A DNA stretch of 64,000 nt. Source: Rivularia sp034931125 (GTDB lineage: Bacteria > Cyanobacteriota > Cyanobacteriia > Cyanobacteriales > Nostocaceae). Below are positions 26,806 through 35,546 of this stretch, piece after piece. The stretch's first letter is position 1, and each line of letters starts with the position of its first letter. The DNA lies in contig NZ_JAYGHM010000026.1 in NCBI RefSeq assembly GCF_034931125.1, forward strand, positions 1 to 64,000. Reading direction: 5' to 3'. Under the pieces are notes generated by a model. That model did no database searches and was not told the DNA's origin. It saw only the letters and a program-made list of their open reading frames with translations. Position numbers and translations under genes: made by a program.

Positions 26806-27473
26806 TAACGAATAACTTCTTGAAGTAATTTATCCTCCCCTCGAAGGCATACCAAGAGGTCTGGGTTTACCGTTTTTCTTTGGGATATAAATACGTCTTA
26901 CTGGTGTCCATCTATAACGCTCGTATCTGAGCGCTTCAATGATGGTATTGATTTTCTCCAGAGACATCCCATCCACTGTTTCGGACGTAGCGCCAGGTGT
27001 CATTGTACCTGCATTGCTGTTTAGCTTGGCATAGGCACGTAAGTACAAATCTGGGTTATATAGTAGTCGATAAACTTTTTCTACTGGCAACCCACTTTGT
27101 CCGCGTTCACGTATGATGTTCAGTACCGTTTCGGCTGTCCGCATCTCGCGTACCTCTCGATTTCTGTTACATCCAATTACCTGTTCTACTTCGCCTTGTA
27201 AACGGTTCTCCCGTTTTCCCTGGTGGGGCATTACTCCCACGACTACTATTAGAACTCCGTCACCATAGGACTCTCGTCCCGTAGGCAATCCCATGTTCCG
27301 TCACTGATGAACTTTTAAAGAACGACTTAGGTTCCTACTCATATCCTTGGATGAGTTCATTACTCATCGCTCCTAGGTCGGGGTGTATTGCTAACGAAAG
27401 CTGAATTAGCAATTACCTAGAACATCGGTGTACAAACGTGATACCGAAGGATGTGCGCTTCCACCGCTGGATA
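26806..27473 (-). mobile_element. Group II intron fragment C with reverse-transcriptase N-terminus (frameshifted)
   Basis: The reverse-transcriptase/maturase frame starts at about 27144 (MRTAETVLNIIRERGQSGLPVEKVYRLLYN...) and contains LRAYAKLNSNAGTMTPGATSETVDGMSLEKI and RYRWTPVRRIYIPKKNGKPRPLGMP, the RT-0/RT-1 region. At about 26840 the frame shifts: SRGG-stop in one frame, LRGEDKLLQEVIR in the next. The element then disappears into the N-run. Upstream on this strand (27145-27473) is GC-balanced, structured sequence of the kind that precedes intron-encoded ORFs; the exact 5' end is not certain. Inactive as it stands. Confidence 0.65.
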
Positions 27474-27911
27474 TTAGGGTTCAAGGGAGTTTTTAACTAT
27501 AACTTGCATGACTCTATCCCCAATGGTCGCAATACCAAGGGGACGTTTCTTGCCGTTAGATTTGGGTATATAAACTCTCCTAGCCGGAGATGCTTTAACT
27601 TTTCTCCAACTGTTGACAAGTTTTACTCGTTTTTCAGGAGTATCAAATACCTCCTTATCTACTCCTGCTGTTTTCCTGCCGTGATTATGTTGAGTAATTT
27701 GTCGTACTGCAAGTAATAAATTAGCGTAAGATTTTAATAACAATTTCTGCAATCTTCTGAGTTGCTTCCATTGCCCAAGTTTTCTGGCACGAAATATCTG
27801 CTTTCTCAAGTTACTAACAATCTTTCTTGCTTTCTTCCAGTTGATTTGGTTCCAGTTTGAAAGTTGTTTCCTATGTCCATTTACATCAGTTTGATGTATC
27901 AAACTTTTCAT
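27474..27911 (-). pseudogene. Group II intron B reverse transcriptase, N-terminal fragment
   Basis: 145 residues: MKSLIHQTDVNGHRKQLSNWNQINWKKARKIV..., then LAVRQITQHNHGRKTAGVDKEVF and RVYIPKSNGKKRPLGIATIGDRVMQVIVKNSLEP, the RT-0 to RT-2 region of chloroplast-like intron maturases. A complete protein would be about 560-600 aa; here it stops where homology should continue into the palm. Without the polymerase core it cannot be active. Confidence 0.75.
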
Positions 27912-28515
27912 AAGGATTCGTTCTCAAAGATAAGTTTCACTTTCGTATATGACCCAAGTGAATTCTGCTTTCCTTTCGGTCAGGGGCAAATTTTGAACCC
28001 CTATCCACCTCGTTACAAGATGGCATTCGCTTTTTCACTCATCCCTTACCCTCCAGAGAGTTAGGCTTCGATTACTCTCGGCTTACTAGAAAATTCGACC
28101 GTTTTCTAGACTCTGTAGGGCTTTTCCTGTTGTATCACCTAAAGTTTTCGACGTAGTTGGAGTGGGTATCTATTTCACGATAGGAATTGTGTTTCTACGT
28201 TGTTATGAAAGGAAAACATAACAACCACCTATTTACCATTTTGGTTCGAGCTTCTCAGGAGTTATTTAGCTCGTTCTAAAGTGACGTGATTTAATCAATA
28301 CCTTAGACCGTGTTCATCCTTCTACATCCTTCCCCCTTGCTCCTCACTGCCTAACCCTGGCAGCTATGGCTACTTTTAGCGTCTGCACTCCGACTGTTTC
28401 GTTACCTACGAGGGGAGTGACGTACCGTTAAAATACGGAATACTCTACGGAGGTCTGGGGTAGAAAGCCCAGAGAGACTTCGGAGTCCCAATTTAGTTGA
28501 CCTTTCAGGTCGCAC
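27474..28515 (-). mobile_element. Group II intron B, 5' part, inserted inside intron A
   Basis: The 5' end is GTGCGACCTGAAAGG (reading down from 28515), matching the GUGYG consensus. The first 320 nt are nearly identical to 61184-61510. A reverse-transcriptase frame begins at 27911. The element interrupts the reverse-transcriptase gene of intron A exactly after codon GGT-A (QVAQLNQG). The exon sequence just upstream, cagctaaatcagggta, closely resembles the exon at the other copy, caggtaaataagggga (13 of 16 match), as expected when intron-binding sites guide insertion. The 3' part is missing or replaced by fragment C near 27474. Confidence 0.75.
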
Positions 28516-28726
28516 TACCCTGATTTAGCTGCGCGACCTGACGAATAGCCAAGAATCTAGCCGCACGGGAACGAAGAATAAGCTTTTGCAGTGACCTAGC
28601 TTTGCGCTTGTTACCTGCTCTAACAGCTTTGTACACTCTAATTTGTAAGCGGAATAAGTCTCGGCGGAATTTCTTCCATGTGAGCGTCTTCCAAGATTCA
28701 CTAGTAATCTTACTGTGCCTAATCAT
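28516..28726 (-). pseudogene. Group II intron A reverse transcriptase, first 70 codons
   Basis: MIRHSKITSESWKTLTWKKFRRDLFRLQIRVYKAV...RSLQKLILRSRAARFLAIRQVAQLNQG is the N-terminal region of a chloroplast-like group II maturase. The reading frame enters intron B at 28515, giving the spurious tail SAT. The remainder of the gene is not found downstream of intron B, although sequence lost in the gap could hold it. Confidence 0.75.
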
Positions 28727-29277
28727 GCTTTACTCCTTGTGAGCGTATTCTTTCATCCCGTAGGCAGTTTCCGCCTACATCCTACCCGTGTGAAGGGATT
28801 GTTATGCTTGACCATCTACCGGGATTTTCGACCTTTTCCCAGACCTTACACACGTTTTTACTCGTTCCGTAACTCAGATTGTTTTGATGATTTAGGGCAG
28901 TCCAATTTGCCTATCCTTCTCTCAGGGTTTACGGCTAGAATCATGAATCTGCCGTGAGAGTTCAAGAATGAGGTCTATATTTTGTTTTCCAGGTTACAGC
29001 CCGACTTTTAGACATTTTTCTAGGACTTGTTTACCCATGTCATCCCCCCATTAACGCCAGTGTACCTTACCTGCTTAGGCTCTGATTGCGTCCTGGTACC
29101 AGCTTCACTCTGTAAGTGTCAAAGTTCTTACTCGGTGTGGTCAGGTAGGGAGTCAACTAACCCTTGAGCGGTGGGACTTTCACCCACATCTGAGAAACAG
29201 TCATAAAGTTGTTTTGTAACTTTACTAACGTCATACTCCCTTAGTTTCTAAGGGTTCCTACGTTAAACGAGCCGCAC
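28516..29277 (-). mobile_element. Group II intron A, 5' part, inserted in the 29278-29688 gene
   Basis: The 5' end GTGCGGCTCG (reading down from 29277) follows exon codon ATG of the interrupted gene (RQTQDLIM). The next 550 nt are structured non-coding sequence with the familiar GGTGAAAGTCCCACCGCTCAAGG-type segment (about 29165-29195, on this strand) of cyanobacterial group II introns. The intron ORF begins at 28726 and is broken at 28516 by intron B. A related 5' fragment lies at 58243-58371. Confidence 0.75.
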
Positions 29278-29688
29278 CATGATTAAGTCCTGAGTTTGAC
29301 GTAGAAACGCCTCTCTAAACAATGCATAGCCAACCTGAGAAATTGATTGAGATTTTAATAGCAGCTGATAAAGGTCATAATGATAGCTGCCAGGATTTAA
29401 CTCTTCTGGCGAGGTGCCGATGCGTTGTTTAAAGAAGTCCTCTAAATTAAATCTTTCACCCGAAGTTTTTTGTTGAGTTTGTGCATCCTGCTTCAATCGG
29501 ACTACTTCTTGAATACCTTCAAGAATGCTCACATTTCTTTCTTTACAAGCGTTAACAAATACTTTGACCTCAGTGAAACTTTTATCATTAATTGAATTAT
29601 TGACGATTGCAATATCTAAAACTTGACAAATAGCCTTGAAATCAGAAACGGGTATTTCAAGCTGCTGCACCGCTGTTGACAGATTCAT
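29278..29688 (-). pseudogene. Unknown protein, third gene of a small HTH operon, interrupted by group II intron A
   Basis: About 137 codons up to the intron: MNLSTAVQQLEIPVSDFKAICQVLDIAIV...NVSILEGIQEVVRLKQDAQTQQK...FNLEDFFKQRIGTSPEELNPGSYHYDLYQLLLKSQSISQVGYALFREAFLRQTQDLIM. I do not recognise a family. The start overlaps the upstream gene by 32 bp. If the intron could splice, the 3' exon would lie on the far side of introns A/B/C; the introns look degraded, so the gene is probably broken. Confidence 0.6.
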
Positions 29689-29884
29689 TGCTTTTCTCCT
29701 CGATTAATTTTTCAATCAGAATTTTTACGAAAAAAGAGTCTTGCTCTTGGGGGGTTAAGAACTCAGTTAAGAAGCGATACAAGTCAGTCCGTCGAACTTC
29801 TTGAACATATAATTTCAATCCTCCTCTGTTAACTACTTCTTGTAGATAATCGAACTGACCGACTCTTAGAAATCGATTAGCCAC
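29657..29884 (-). CDS. Small protein of unknown function (75 aa), second gene of HTH operon
   Basis: GTG start at 29884 directly abuts the TAG of the HTH gene (29885-29887). Sequence MANRFLRVGQFDYLQEVVNRGGLKLYVQEVRRTDLYRFLTEFLTPQEQDSFFVKILIEKLIEEKSNE is largely helical and charged, with no signal peptide or membrane segment. Stop-start abutment upstream and a 32-bp overlap downstream indicate a tightly coupled three-gene operon. Function unknown; such compact HTH-led operons occur on cyanobacterial plasmids and phage-like regions. Confidence 0.55.
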   Translation of the reverse strand: MANRFLRVGQFDYLQEVVNRGGLKLYVQEVRRTDLYRFLTEFLTPQEQDSFFVKILIEKLIEEKSNESVNSGAAA

Positions 29885-30046
29885 CTAAAAACAAGCTAAT
29901 AGCTCTAAATCGAAGCAACTGAAAAAGCTTCTTCTTTTTGGGATTTTGATGTCAGCTAGCTTGCACCAGTTTCTAACGGTTGTAGTGCTGACGTTCAATT
30001 CTTTAGCTAAAGACGACTGAGTGTAAAGTTTGTGTACATATTTCAT
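29885..30046 (-). CDS. Small helix-turn-helix protein (53 aa)
   Basis: Short frame from ATG 30046 to TAG 29885: MKYVHKLYTQSSLAKELNVS, then TTTVRNWCKLADIKIPKRRS and a hydrophobic tail. The segment SSLAKELNVSTTTVRNWCKL is a classic helix-turn-helix recognition unit of the MerR/excisionase type. Its stop is immediately followed by the GTG of the 75-aa gene. It is likely a DNA-binding regulator or excisionase-like protein of a mobile element. Upstream (30047-30250) is AT-rich with no gene. Confidence 0.6.
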   Translation of the reverse strand: MKYVHKLYTQSSLAKELNVSTTTVRNWCKLADIKIPKRRSFFSCFDLELLACF

Positions 30047-30250
30047 GAATCAATCTGTAGGTTTGTTTACAGTCATTCTGATGTTTAACTAAATAAACAG
30101 TTTCATTTAGTTAAAGTATTTAATTACTTTTATTAAACAATAAAATATCCGTTTGTGTACAAGGTTATACGTAATTATTCGGTAGCTAATCTGCTAAAAA
30201 AAACACCAGGACGAAGAGTTTTGGCGCTGTAATTTGATGAAAGTAAATTT

Positions 30251-30937
30251 CTAATTACTGGGTAAATTCGACGGGTCAATGCCAAGAGAACGTAGATGTT
30301 GTGCTAAATTATCTGCTCTTTCTTCTGCCGTCAAATAGCGATTTCCACTTTCGTCATACCAGGACAAAAACTCCTGTTGAATTCCAGCAATAACACCTTG
30401 ATGTCTGCCAATACCTAAATCAACTTCTGGCATCCATAATGGTTCGCTTATTTGTAGTTGGTAATTACTATCTACCAACTTGTAAATTTCAAGCGGTTGA
30501 TGTCGGTCGCGTTGCCAATATTCTCGATTGTAGATTACGTAATAAAGTACGCCAAGTTTTCGATAAATTTCTAATTTTTCATCATATTCGTTGCCTGGAG
30601 TGTACGATACGATTTCTAACGCTAATGTCGGGACTACCTCATCTTCTTCCCAGACAGCGTAGCTCCTCCGAGATTTTCCACCTTTTTTACGTTCTACTCC
30701 CAAACTGAGAAATCCATCTGGGACTACAGGTACTCTTGGATTAACCCCTGCTGTATGGTAAATTGCCATATCTACGCCGAAAAACCAATCAATGCGGTTC
30801 GCCCAAATTGAGTTAAGTAAGAACAGTAGAATATTGGGCAGAAAATTTTGGTCTTCGTTATCCACTGGAATATCATCCGAGCAAGCTAATTCGTCGGTAC
30901 TTGGTAGCTCTATGAGTTTAGATTTATCTGAAGGCAT
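30251..30937 (-). CDS. Uma2 family (DUF820) putative restriction-endonuclease-fold protein
   Basis: 228 residues. PD-(D/E)xK-type core: Asp in RVPVVPDGFLSLG, then LALEIVS-x-TPGNEYDEKLEIYRKLGVLYYVIYN, the block shared by cyanobacterial Uma2 proteins. The C-terminal tail includes YLTAEERADNLAQHLRSLGIDPSNLP, a common coiled end. These families are highly multiplied in filamentous cyanobacteria; their biological role is not established. Confidence 0.85.
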   Translation of the reverse strand: MPSDKSKLIELPSTDELACSDDIPVDNEDQNFLPNILLFLLNSIWANRIDWFFGVDMAIYHTAGVNPRVPVVPDGFLSLGVERKKGGKSRRSYAVWEEDEVVPTLALEIVSYTPGNEYDEKLEIYRKLGVLYYVIYNREYWQRDRHQPLEIYKLVDSNYQLQISEPLWMPEVDLGIGRHQGVIAGIQQEFLSWYDESGNRYLTAEERADNLAQHLRSLGIDPSNLPSN

Positions 30938-31008
30938 AGCTGTTACTAATGTGGCTTCAGTTTTATTATCACAATTAAATTTAACTTGCTGCGGTTAACA
31001 TAAACATT

Positions 31009-31410
31009 TTATGGGAATATACCCAAACGAATCCAAAGCAGCCGTGCCGTAACTTGCGGTTGACTATTCATCTCCAAACTACTTACCGTAGTTCGTCCAA
31101 TTGAAGTCATACCTATAATTATTCCAGAAGTCGCATCCGCTTGAAAATGTTCCTTCCATTGGTCAAGTCTTGGATGAAATAAACGAACTTCGGTGTTTGA
31201 TTCCGAATCAATTCCACTTATACGGTTACTTTTACGTAGATTGCAAGAACGACAGGCAAGAGCTAAATTTTCATTGGTATCTTTACCTTGTCTACTGAGT
31301 GGTATGATATGCTCAACCTCGAAGGGAAAATTAAAAACAAGTTCCGGGGCATAGCAGTATTCGCATCGATGATTAGCCCTATTCGCAACCAATGTATAAT
31401 TTGGATTCAT
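31009..31410 (-). CDS. HNH endonuclease
   Basis: 133 residues with the zinc-binding HNH core: CEYCYAP, FEVEHIIPLSRQGKDTNENLALACRSCNLRKSNRI (His-Ile-Ile-Pro, Asn, Cys-x-x-Cys). The C-terminal part (LFHPRLDQWKEHFQ...GRTTV) is the usual tail of small cyanobacterial HNH proteins. Start ATG shares one base with the stop of the upstream gene (31410), so the two are translationally coupled. Nuclease activity is a family-based assignment. Confidence 0.88.
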   Translation of the reverse strand: MNPNYTLVANRANHRCEYCYAPELVFNFPFEVEHIIPLSRQGKDTNENLALACRSCNLRKSNRISGIDSESNTEVRLFHPRLDQWKEHFQADATSGIIIGMTSIGRTTVSSLEMNSQPQVTARLLWIRLGIFP

Positions 31411-31769
31411 TAGTTTGGTTGTTGTAATAGAAATGCAGTTCGATTGGTTGCTGCTTTAAGTTCTGCTTCAACAAGATTATCTAATTCAGCTTGTATTTCA
31501 GGTGAGAGCGATCGCCCTTGAGAGTGTGCAGTTCTCCACATATCCATTAACTCGGATAAACGAGAAATTTGTTGTGTTCCAAAGAATTGGTCGGGACGAA
31601 AACTTTGAAGTAATAATAATGCACTAAATTCATTTTCACCTAATTCGGCAGTTAAAGCATCCAACGCTTGTCCAGCAGTTTTACCAATTGAATGTTTATT
31701 GCCTGCAATGGCACGGTAGGATTTATTACCACTGTCATCGTAAATGGGTAAAATTGCTACTGTTGTCAT
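31410..31769 (-). CDS. Conserved protein paired with HNH endonuclease (119 aa)
   Basis: MTTVAILPIYDDSGNKSYRAIAGNKHSIGKTAGQALDALTAELG...FSALLLLQSFRPDQFFGTQQISRLSELMDMWRTAHSQG. I know this arrangement (short protein then HNH) from cyanobacterial genomes but no function for the short one. It has no signal peptide. A one-base overlap with the HNH gene suggests a fixed pair, perhaps partner or regulator of the nuclease. Confidence 0.7.
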   Translation of the reverse strand: MTTVAILPIYDDSGNKSYRAIAGNKHSIGKTAGQALDALTAELGENEFSALLLLQSFRPDQFFGTQQISRLSELMDMWRTAHSQGRSLSPEIQAELDNLVEAELKAATNRTAFLLQQPN

Positions 31770-31910
31770 ATTCTGCCTACCCTACGCAAGTTTAAAGCTC
31801 ATTATAATTTAAATACTATTCCCAACGCGCTTATAAGATTACTGGCTAGAAATTTCTCCCTCACTTCCTTGATAACTTCGGGAATCGAAAGTGGGGGATA
31901 GGAGTAGTTC

Positions 31911-32804
31911 CTAACCCCATACCCGACGCAAATTCAACACAAAACCCGGCAATACTTCTTCTCCAGACAGCGAATCGGGATTCTCTAACACGGACTAAGC
32001 GAAACCCGGTCGATAAATTTCTACACGTCGATGCTGTGGGTCAAGTAACCAGCCCAAGAAAGCACCATTATCAATATACTCTTTCATCTTCGCTTGTAAC
32101 GACTCAAGCTTATCTGAGCTAGACCGTAATTCAACGACAAAATCAAAGCAAATGTTAGCAAAAGTGCCTTTTTATCCTGCACTCAGTGCATCCCAACGTT
32201 TTTGACTAACCCATGAAGCATCCGGGGAGCGAGTCGCACCGTTAGGTAAAATAAAGCCAGTAGAAGAATCAAAAGCTTTACCCAAATTTTTGTTTTCTTC
32301 GTACCAGCGATCTAGTTGTCCGGTAAGGCATGCTCTTACTACCCACCATTTACCGTCAGTACAACCGACTTCACCTAGCTTCACCGATTTGTAGTAAATA
32401 CCCAGATCGTCCCATAGGTAAAATCCAAACTTTTTACATTCAGTAGCAATCTGCGCCATCTGCTCGTTATCAGTATTAACTGGCTCTACTTCTTGCTGCT
32501 GTTTCGGTAATGTTCCTCGCTTGAAGTGCCATATTATGTAGTCGTAGCACCTCATCCAAGTATTTGCTCGGTGGATTTCTACATCATTTATTATTACTAC
32601 CCAGGGTTGAGTTACAAAATCACTATGGTCATGGGTAATGCTAGCTATTAATTTGTCGCTAGCGTAGATTTCATGGTCGTAGAACGATATCTCAACTGTT
32701 TTAATGCTGCTTTCATAGCTCGTTTTCAAGTCTGTAGCGGTTTGAAAACGCAATTTGTGCTTATCACTTTTAAGCACTTGTGGAATATCGCTTAAATGCG
32801 TCAT
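31911..32804 (-). pseudogene. Chimeric Uma2-family gene with two in-frame stops
   Basis: From ATG 32804 the first about 150 codons (MTHLSDIPQVLKSDKHKLRFQTA...) are an unrecognised plasmid-type sequence. Around residue 160 the frame enters Uma2 sequence (LGKAFDSSTGFILPNGATRSPDASWVSQKRWDALSAG) and stops at 32172. The same frame continues beyond the TAA as KGTFANICFDFVVELRSSSDKLESLQAKMKEYIDNG...RRVEIYRPGFA, stops at 31995, and then reads SVLENPDSLSGEEVLPGFVLNLRRVWG to 31911, the normal Uma2 C-terminus. So one coding unit with two nonsense codons and a foreign N-terminus. The 210-aa product could still be made. Confidence 0.7.
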
Positions 32805-32910
32805 AATATAGATTAGAGTAAGGATTCAAAGGGCGATCGCACAAGTTTTCCAGGCTAAGGCGGTCGTCTTTTGTTTTACATATCTATAGTAACAACTCAA
32901 AGTACAAATA

Positions 32911-33195
32911 TCAACTAGGAGTACAAAGTTTTTTAGAAACTTCTACACGTAAATCTGACATTATCTCAATCAAATCTACATCAAGAATTTGGGCAATAGC
33001 TGTAATAATTTTAGTTGAGACTGACGCTGCTTCTCCATTCTCCAGTTTTCTTATGTATTCTTGGGAGCATTCAACTCCTGCATCTGAGAGCATATCTGAT
33101 ATTTCGCGCCTAGACTTCTTACCTCTAATACTTTTTAGACTTCTTCCACATTCTTCGTTCCATCCAAGCATAACAACCCATTCGATTGGAACCAT
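32911..33195 (-). CDS. XRE-family helix-turn-helix regulator
   Basis: The HTH region is GRSLKSIRGKKSRREISDMLSDAGVECSQEYIRKLENGEAASVSTKIITAIAQILDVDLIEIM, a Cro/CI-type five-helix fold. I prefer ATG 33195 (MVPIEWVV), which has an AGAGG ribosome site; an ATG at 33246 would add 17 residues. Neighbours are an unknown plasmid-type pseudogene and a short ORF, so the target is unknown; it may regulate an accessory element. Confidence 0.75.
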   Translation of the reverse strand: MVPIEWVVMLGWNEECGRSLKSIRGKKSRREISDMLSDAGVECSQEYIRKLENGEAASVSTKIITAIAQILDVDLIEIMSDLRVEVSKKLCTPS

Positions 33196-33511
33196 AATTA
33201 CCTCTTTAATATTTTTTGCTTTTATATTTGCACTTTCAGTTGTCATGTGGCAATATATTTTTGTACTGTGAGTTCAAGCAACCAGCTCAGTTATACAAGA
33301 ATTTGTTAACGGCATGAGTATTCAAGCCGTCAGTTTGGTTTTGATAACAAGCTTTGATTGGCGTTTCCTAATCCGATTGTGCCTTCTAAGGAAGGTTTTT
33401 ATCTCATAGGCAAGTTCCAAAGCTTTATTTATCTCACGTCTCTAAAATTTCTACAAATTGAGAAGAGTTTAGGCGCAACTCCCGATCAATAAATTTCATA
33501 GACACAAATAA

Positions 33512-33703
33512 ATGCAGCAAATAATGTTCATTGGCTGCAGGGAAAAACCGAAAAATACCGTTACGGATGATGTGAGTGTTTGGTTTGAATGGGCGAGGAA
33601 GGAAAGGATTGCGATTGCTATGTCTGAAGGTCTGGTTTATACACCAGATGGAGAAGTTATGGAAATTGAGGAGATGATGAAACGATATTCATCTCAAGAG
33701 TAA
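33512..33703 (+). CDS. Small hypothetical protein (63 aa)
   Basis: MQQIMFIGCREKPKNTVTDDVSVWFEWARKERIAIAMSEGLVYTPDGEVMEIEEMMKRYSSQE is a balanced, soluble-looking sequence, unlike the AT-rich background. No family recognised and no clear ribosome site, so it may be a fragment. It lies between the XRE regulator and the envelope-stress island. Confidence 0.35.
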   Translation: MQQIMFIGCREKPKNTVTDDVSVWFEWARKERIAIAMSEGLVYTPDGEVMEIEEMMKRYSSQE

Positions 33704-33905
33704 CGGCTATGTTATCATATCCAGGAACTTGGAGTTGGAGTGGAAACGGGCGGATACCTGGAACGACCTTTAGGGCAAATTAAAGCCAATAATCTGAGAA
33801 ATAAGCACTCGAATAGTTAGAGCAGAAAATTGACCTGCCAATCGGGTAGATATTGCTCCAGGAAAGCAGAGTGGCAATTTAATTACCTGGCATTATGATG
33901 TACCA

Positions 33906-33925
33906 TCACTTTTGAGTCACATTTA
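33906..33925 (+). promoter_or_regulatory. Island box 1: TCAC-N7-TCACATTT
   Basis: TCAC units start at 33906 and 33917 (11-bp phase), 52 bp before the DUF389 gene. One of eight copies between 33.9 and 56.1 kb. Confidence 0.6.
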
Positions 33926-33977
33926 AGGCATATTAATAAAATAGTGCCTAATTTTACAACTAAAATGTTTTCCGATC

Positions 33978-34982
33978 GTGCAAGATATAAATGGTATTCG
34001 CCATCGTTTTAATCGTTTTAAAAAACGACTAATTTCGCCACAACAGTTAGAAAAAATACGCAGTAGTATCTTACAAGAATCAACAATAAATATTAATTAC
34101 ATCGTGCTAATTATTGGTTCTTGTATAATCGCTACCTTTGGATTACTTTCTAATAGTGCTGCTGTGATTATTGGTGCTATGATTATCGCGCCTTTAATGT
34201 TACCAGTTCGAGGGCTAGCATTTGGAGCTTTAGAAGGAAATACAGTTTTATTTCGTAAAGCGTTAACTGCTATTATCATCGGAACTATTTTATCAATTGC
34301 TTTAGCTTGGTTTATTAGTTACTTTGTGGCGCTTCCAGAATTTAGCAGTGAAATTATTAGCCGTTCTCGACCCACTTTACTAGACTTAGGAATTGCTGTA
34401 GCGGCTGGGGGAATTAGTGGTTTTGCAAAAGTGCAGCCAAAAATTTCTGAAAGTTTAGCCGGAACTGCGATCGCAGTGGCGCTAATGCCACCAGTTTGTG
34501 TAATTGGCTTGGGTTTATCGCAACTAAATTTATCACTTAGTGTTGGTGCAACTCTACTTTATTTGACCAATTTACTAGGAATTACACTTTCTTGTATGCT
34601 GACGTTTTTACTAACAGGTTGCACTTCATTAAAACGTGCTAAAAAAGCCCTCGGATGGACGTTAGCTTTTACAGCAATACTTTTAATTCCCTTAAGCGTA
34701 AGTTTTGTTGAGTTAATTAGACAAAACAGGCTTGAAGCTAGTCTTAGACAAGCGTTGCTAAATCGAACTATTACCTTTCAACGGATGGTAATGCTAGATA
34801 GCAGCGTAAATTGGTTAACTAATCCGCCAGAAGTGCGTTTGAATGTTAGGGCAAAGCAACCTGTAACACCAACACAAGTTATACTTTTAGAGCAATTTTT
34901 AGCAAAAGAAATGGGTCAGCATTTCACCTTGATTTTTGAAGTTGGTAAAATTGAGGAAGTTCGGCGAGACAATCCTTTATGA
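33978..34982 (+). CDS. DUF389 (TIGR00341-type) integral membrane protein
   Basis: 334 residues from GTG 33978. About eight membrane helices with the family blocks NYIVLIIGSCIIATFGLLSNSAAVIIGAMIIAPLMLP and GISGFAKVQPKISESLAGTAIAVALMPPVCVIGLGLS; a C-terminal soluble part (about 250-334) follows. The function of DUF389 is unknown. It is the first gene of the island in which promoters share the TCAC box, with its box 52 bp upstream. Confidence 0.85.
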   Translation: MQDINGIRHRFNRFKKRLISPQQLEKIRSSILQESTININYIVLIIGSCIIATFGLLSNSAAVIIGAMIIAPLMLPVRGLAFGALEGNTVLFRKALTAIIIGTILSIALAWFISYFVALPEFSSEIISRSRPTLLDLGIAVAAGGISGFAKVQPKISESLAGTAIAVALMPPVCVIGLGLSQLNLSLSVGATLLYLTNLLGITLSCMLTFLLTGCTSLKRAKKALGWTLAFTAILLIPLSVSFVELIRQNRLEASLRQALLNRTITFQRMVMLDSSVNWLTNPPEVRLNVRAKQPVTPTQVILLEQFLAKEMGQHFTLIFEVGKIEEVRRDNPL

Positions 34983-35035
34983 TTTAAAGTTGGAAAATTA
35001 GCTGATATGAACTTGGTGAGAGCTTGGTAGTCCGC

Positions 35036-35055
35036 TCACTTTCTCTTCACATTTA
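35036..35055 (+). promoter_or_regulatory. Island box 2: TCAC-N7-TCACATTT
   Basis: TCAC units at 35036 and 35047; followed by tatcaccaatactaaaaat, whose aatact resembles a -10 element and recurs after boxes 4 and 5. The next gene starts at 35123. Confidence 0.6.
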
Positions 35056-35122
35056 TCACCAATACTAAAAATATCGACCTACTAGACTGAAATGAAAATG
35101 TCATTGATAAGGAGTCTTTCTT

Positions 35123-35473
35123 ATGGTTGGGCTGATTCTTACTTGGTTCGTAACGGCTATCAGCTTTTTGATTATTTCTAAACTACCCATAGGAGTAGAA
35201 ATAGATAGCTTTAGTAAAGCGTTAATTACCGCAGCAGTTTTTGGGGTATTAAATGCACTTTTGTTTCCCGTGTTAACCTTTTTTACTTTGCCATTTATTA
35301 TCTTTACTTTGGGTTTATTTTTCTTTGTTCTGAATTCAATCATTTTTGGATTATCAGCGGCTATAGTACCGGGGTTTCGCTTAAGATACGGTTTTTGGAG
35401 CGCTACGATTGGTTCGATTGCTCTTTCTATTATTAATTCCATTCTCTTGAGTCTCGCAGCACCACTTACTTAA
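35123..35473 (+). CDS. PF04020 (phage-holin-like family) small membrane protein, paralogue 1
   Basis: 116 residues, four membrane helices, with the family pattern NALLFPVLTFFTLPFIIFTLGLFFFVLNSIIFGL...VPGF. AAGGAG (35108-35113) lies 9 nt before ATG 35123. Related to 47762-48115 in the same island, and both are preceded by the TCAC box. The family name holin is historical; these are chromosomal envelope proteins of unknown function. Confidence 0.85.
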   Translation: MVGLILTWFVTAISFLIISKLPIGVEIDSFSKALITAAVFGVLNALLFPVLTFFTLPFIIFTLGLFFFVLNSIIFGLSAAIVPGFRLRYGFWSATIGSIALSIINSILLSLAAPLT

Positions 35474-35546
35474 AAACAACCTTTCTATTTTTTTAATCAA
35501 GATGAACCATAAGTTTTTAAATTTGAGGAAAGTTTGAGGAAAAAAA

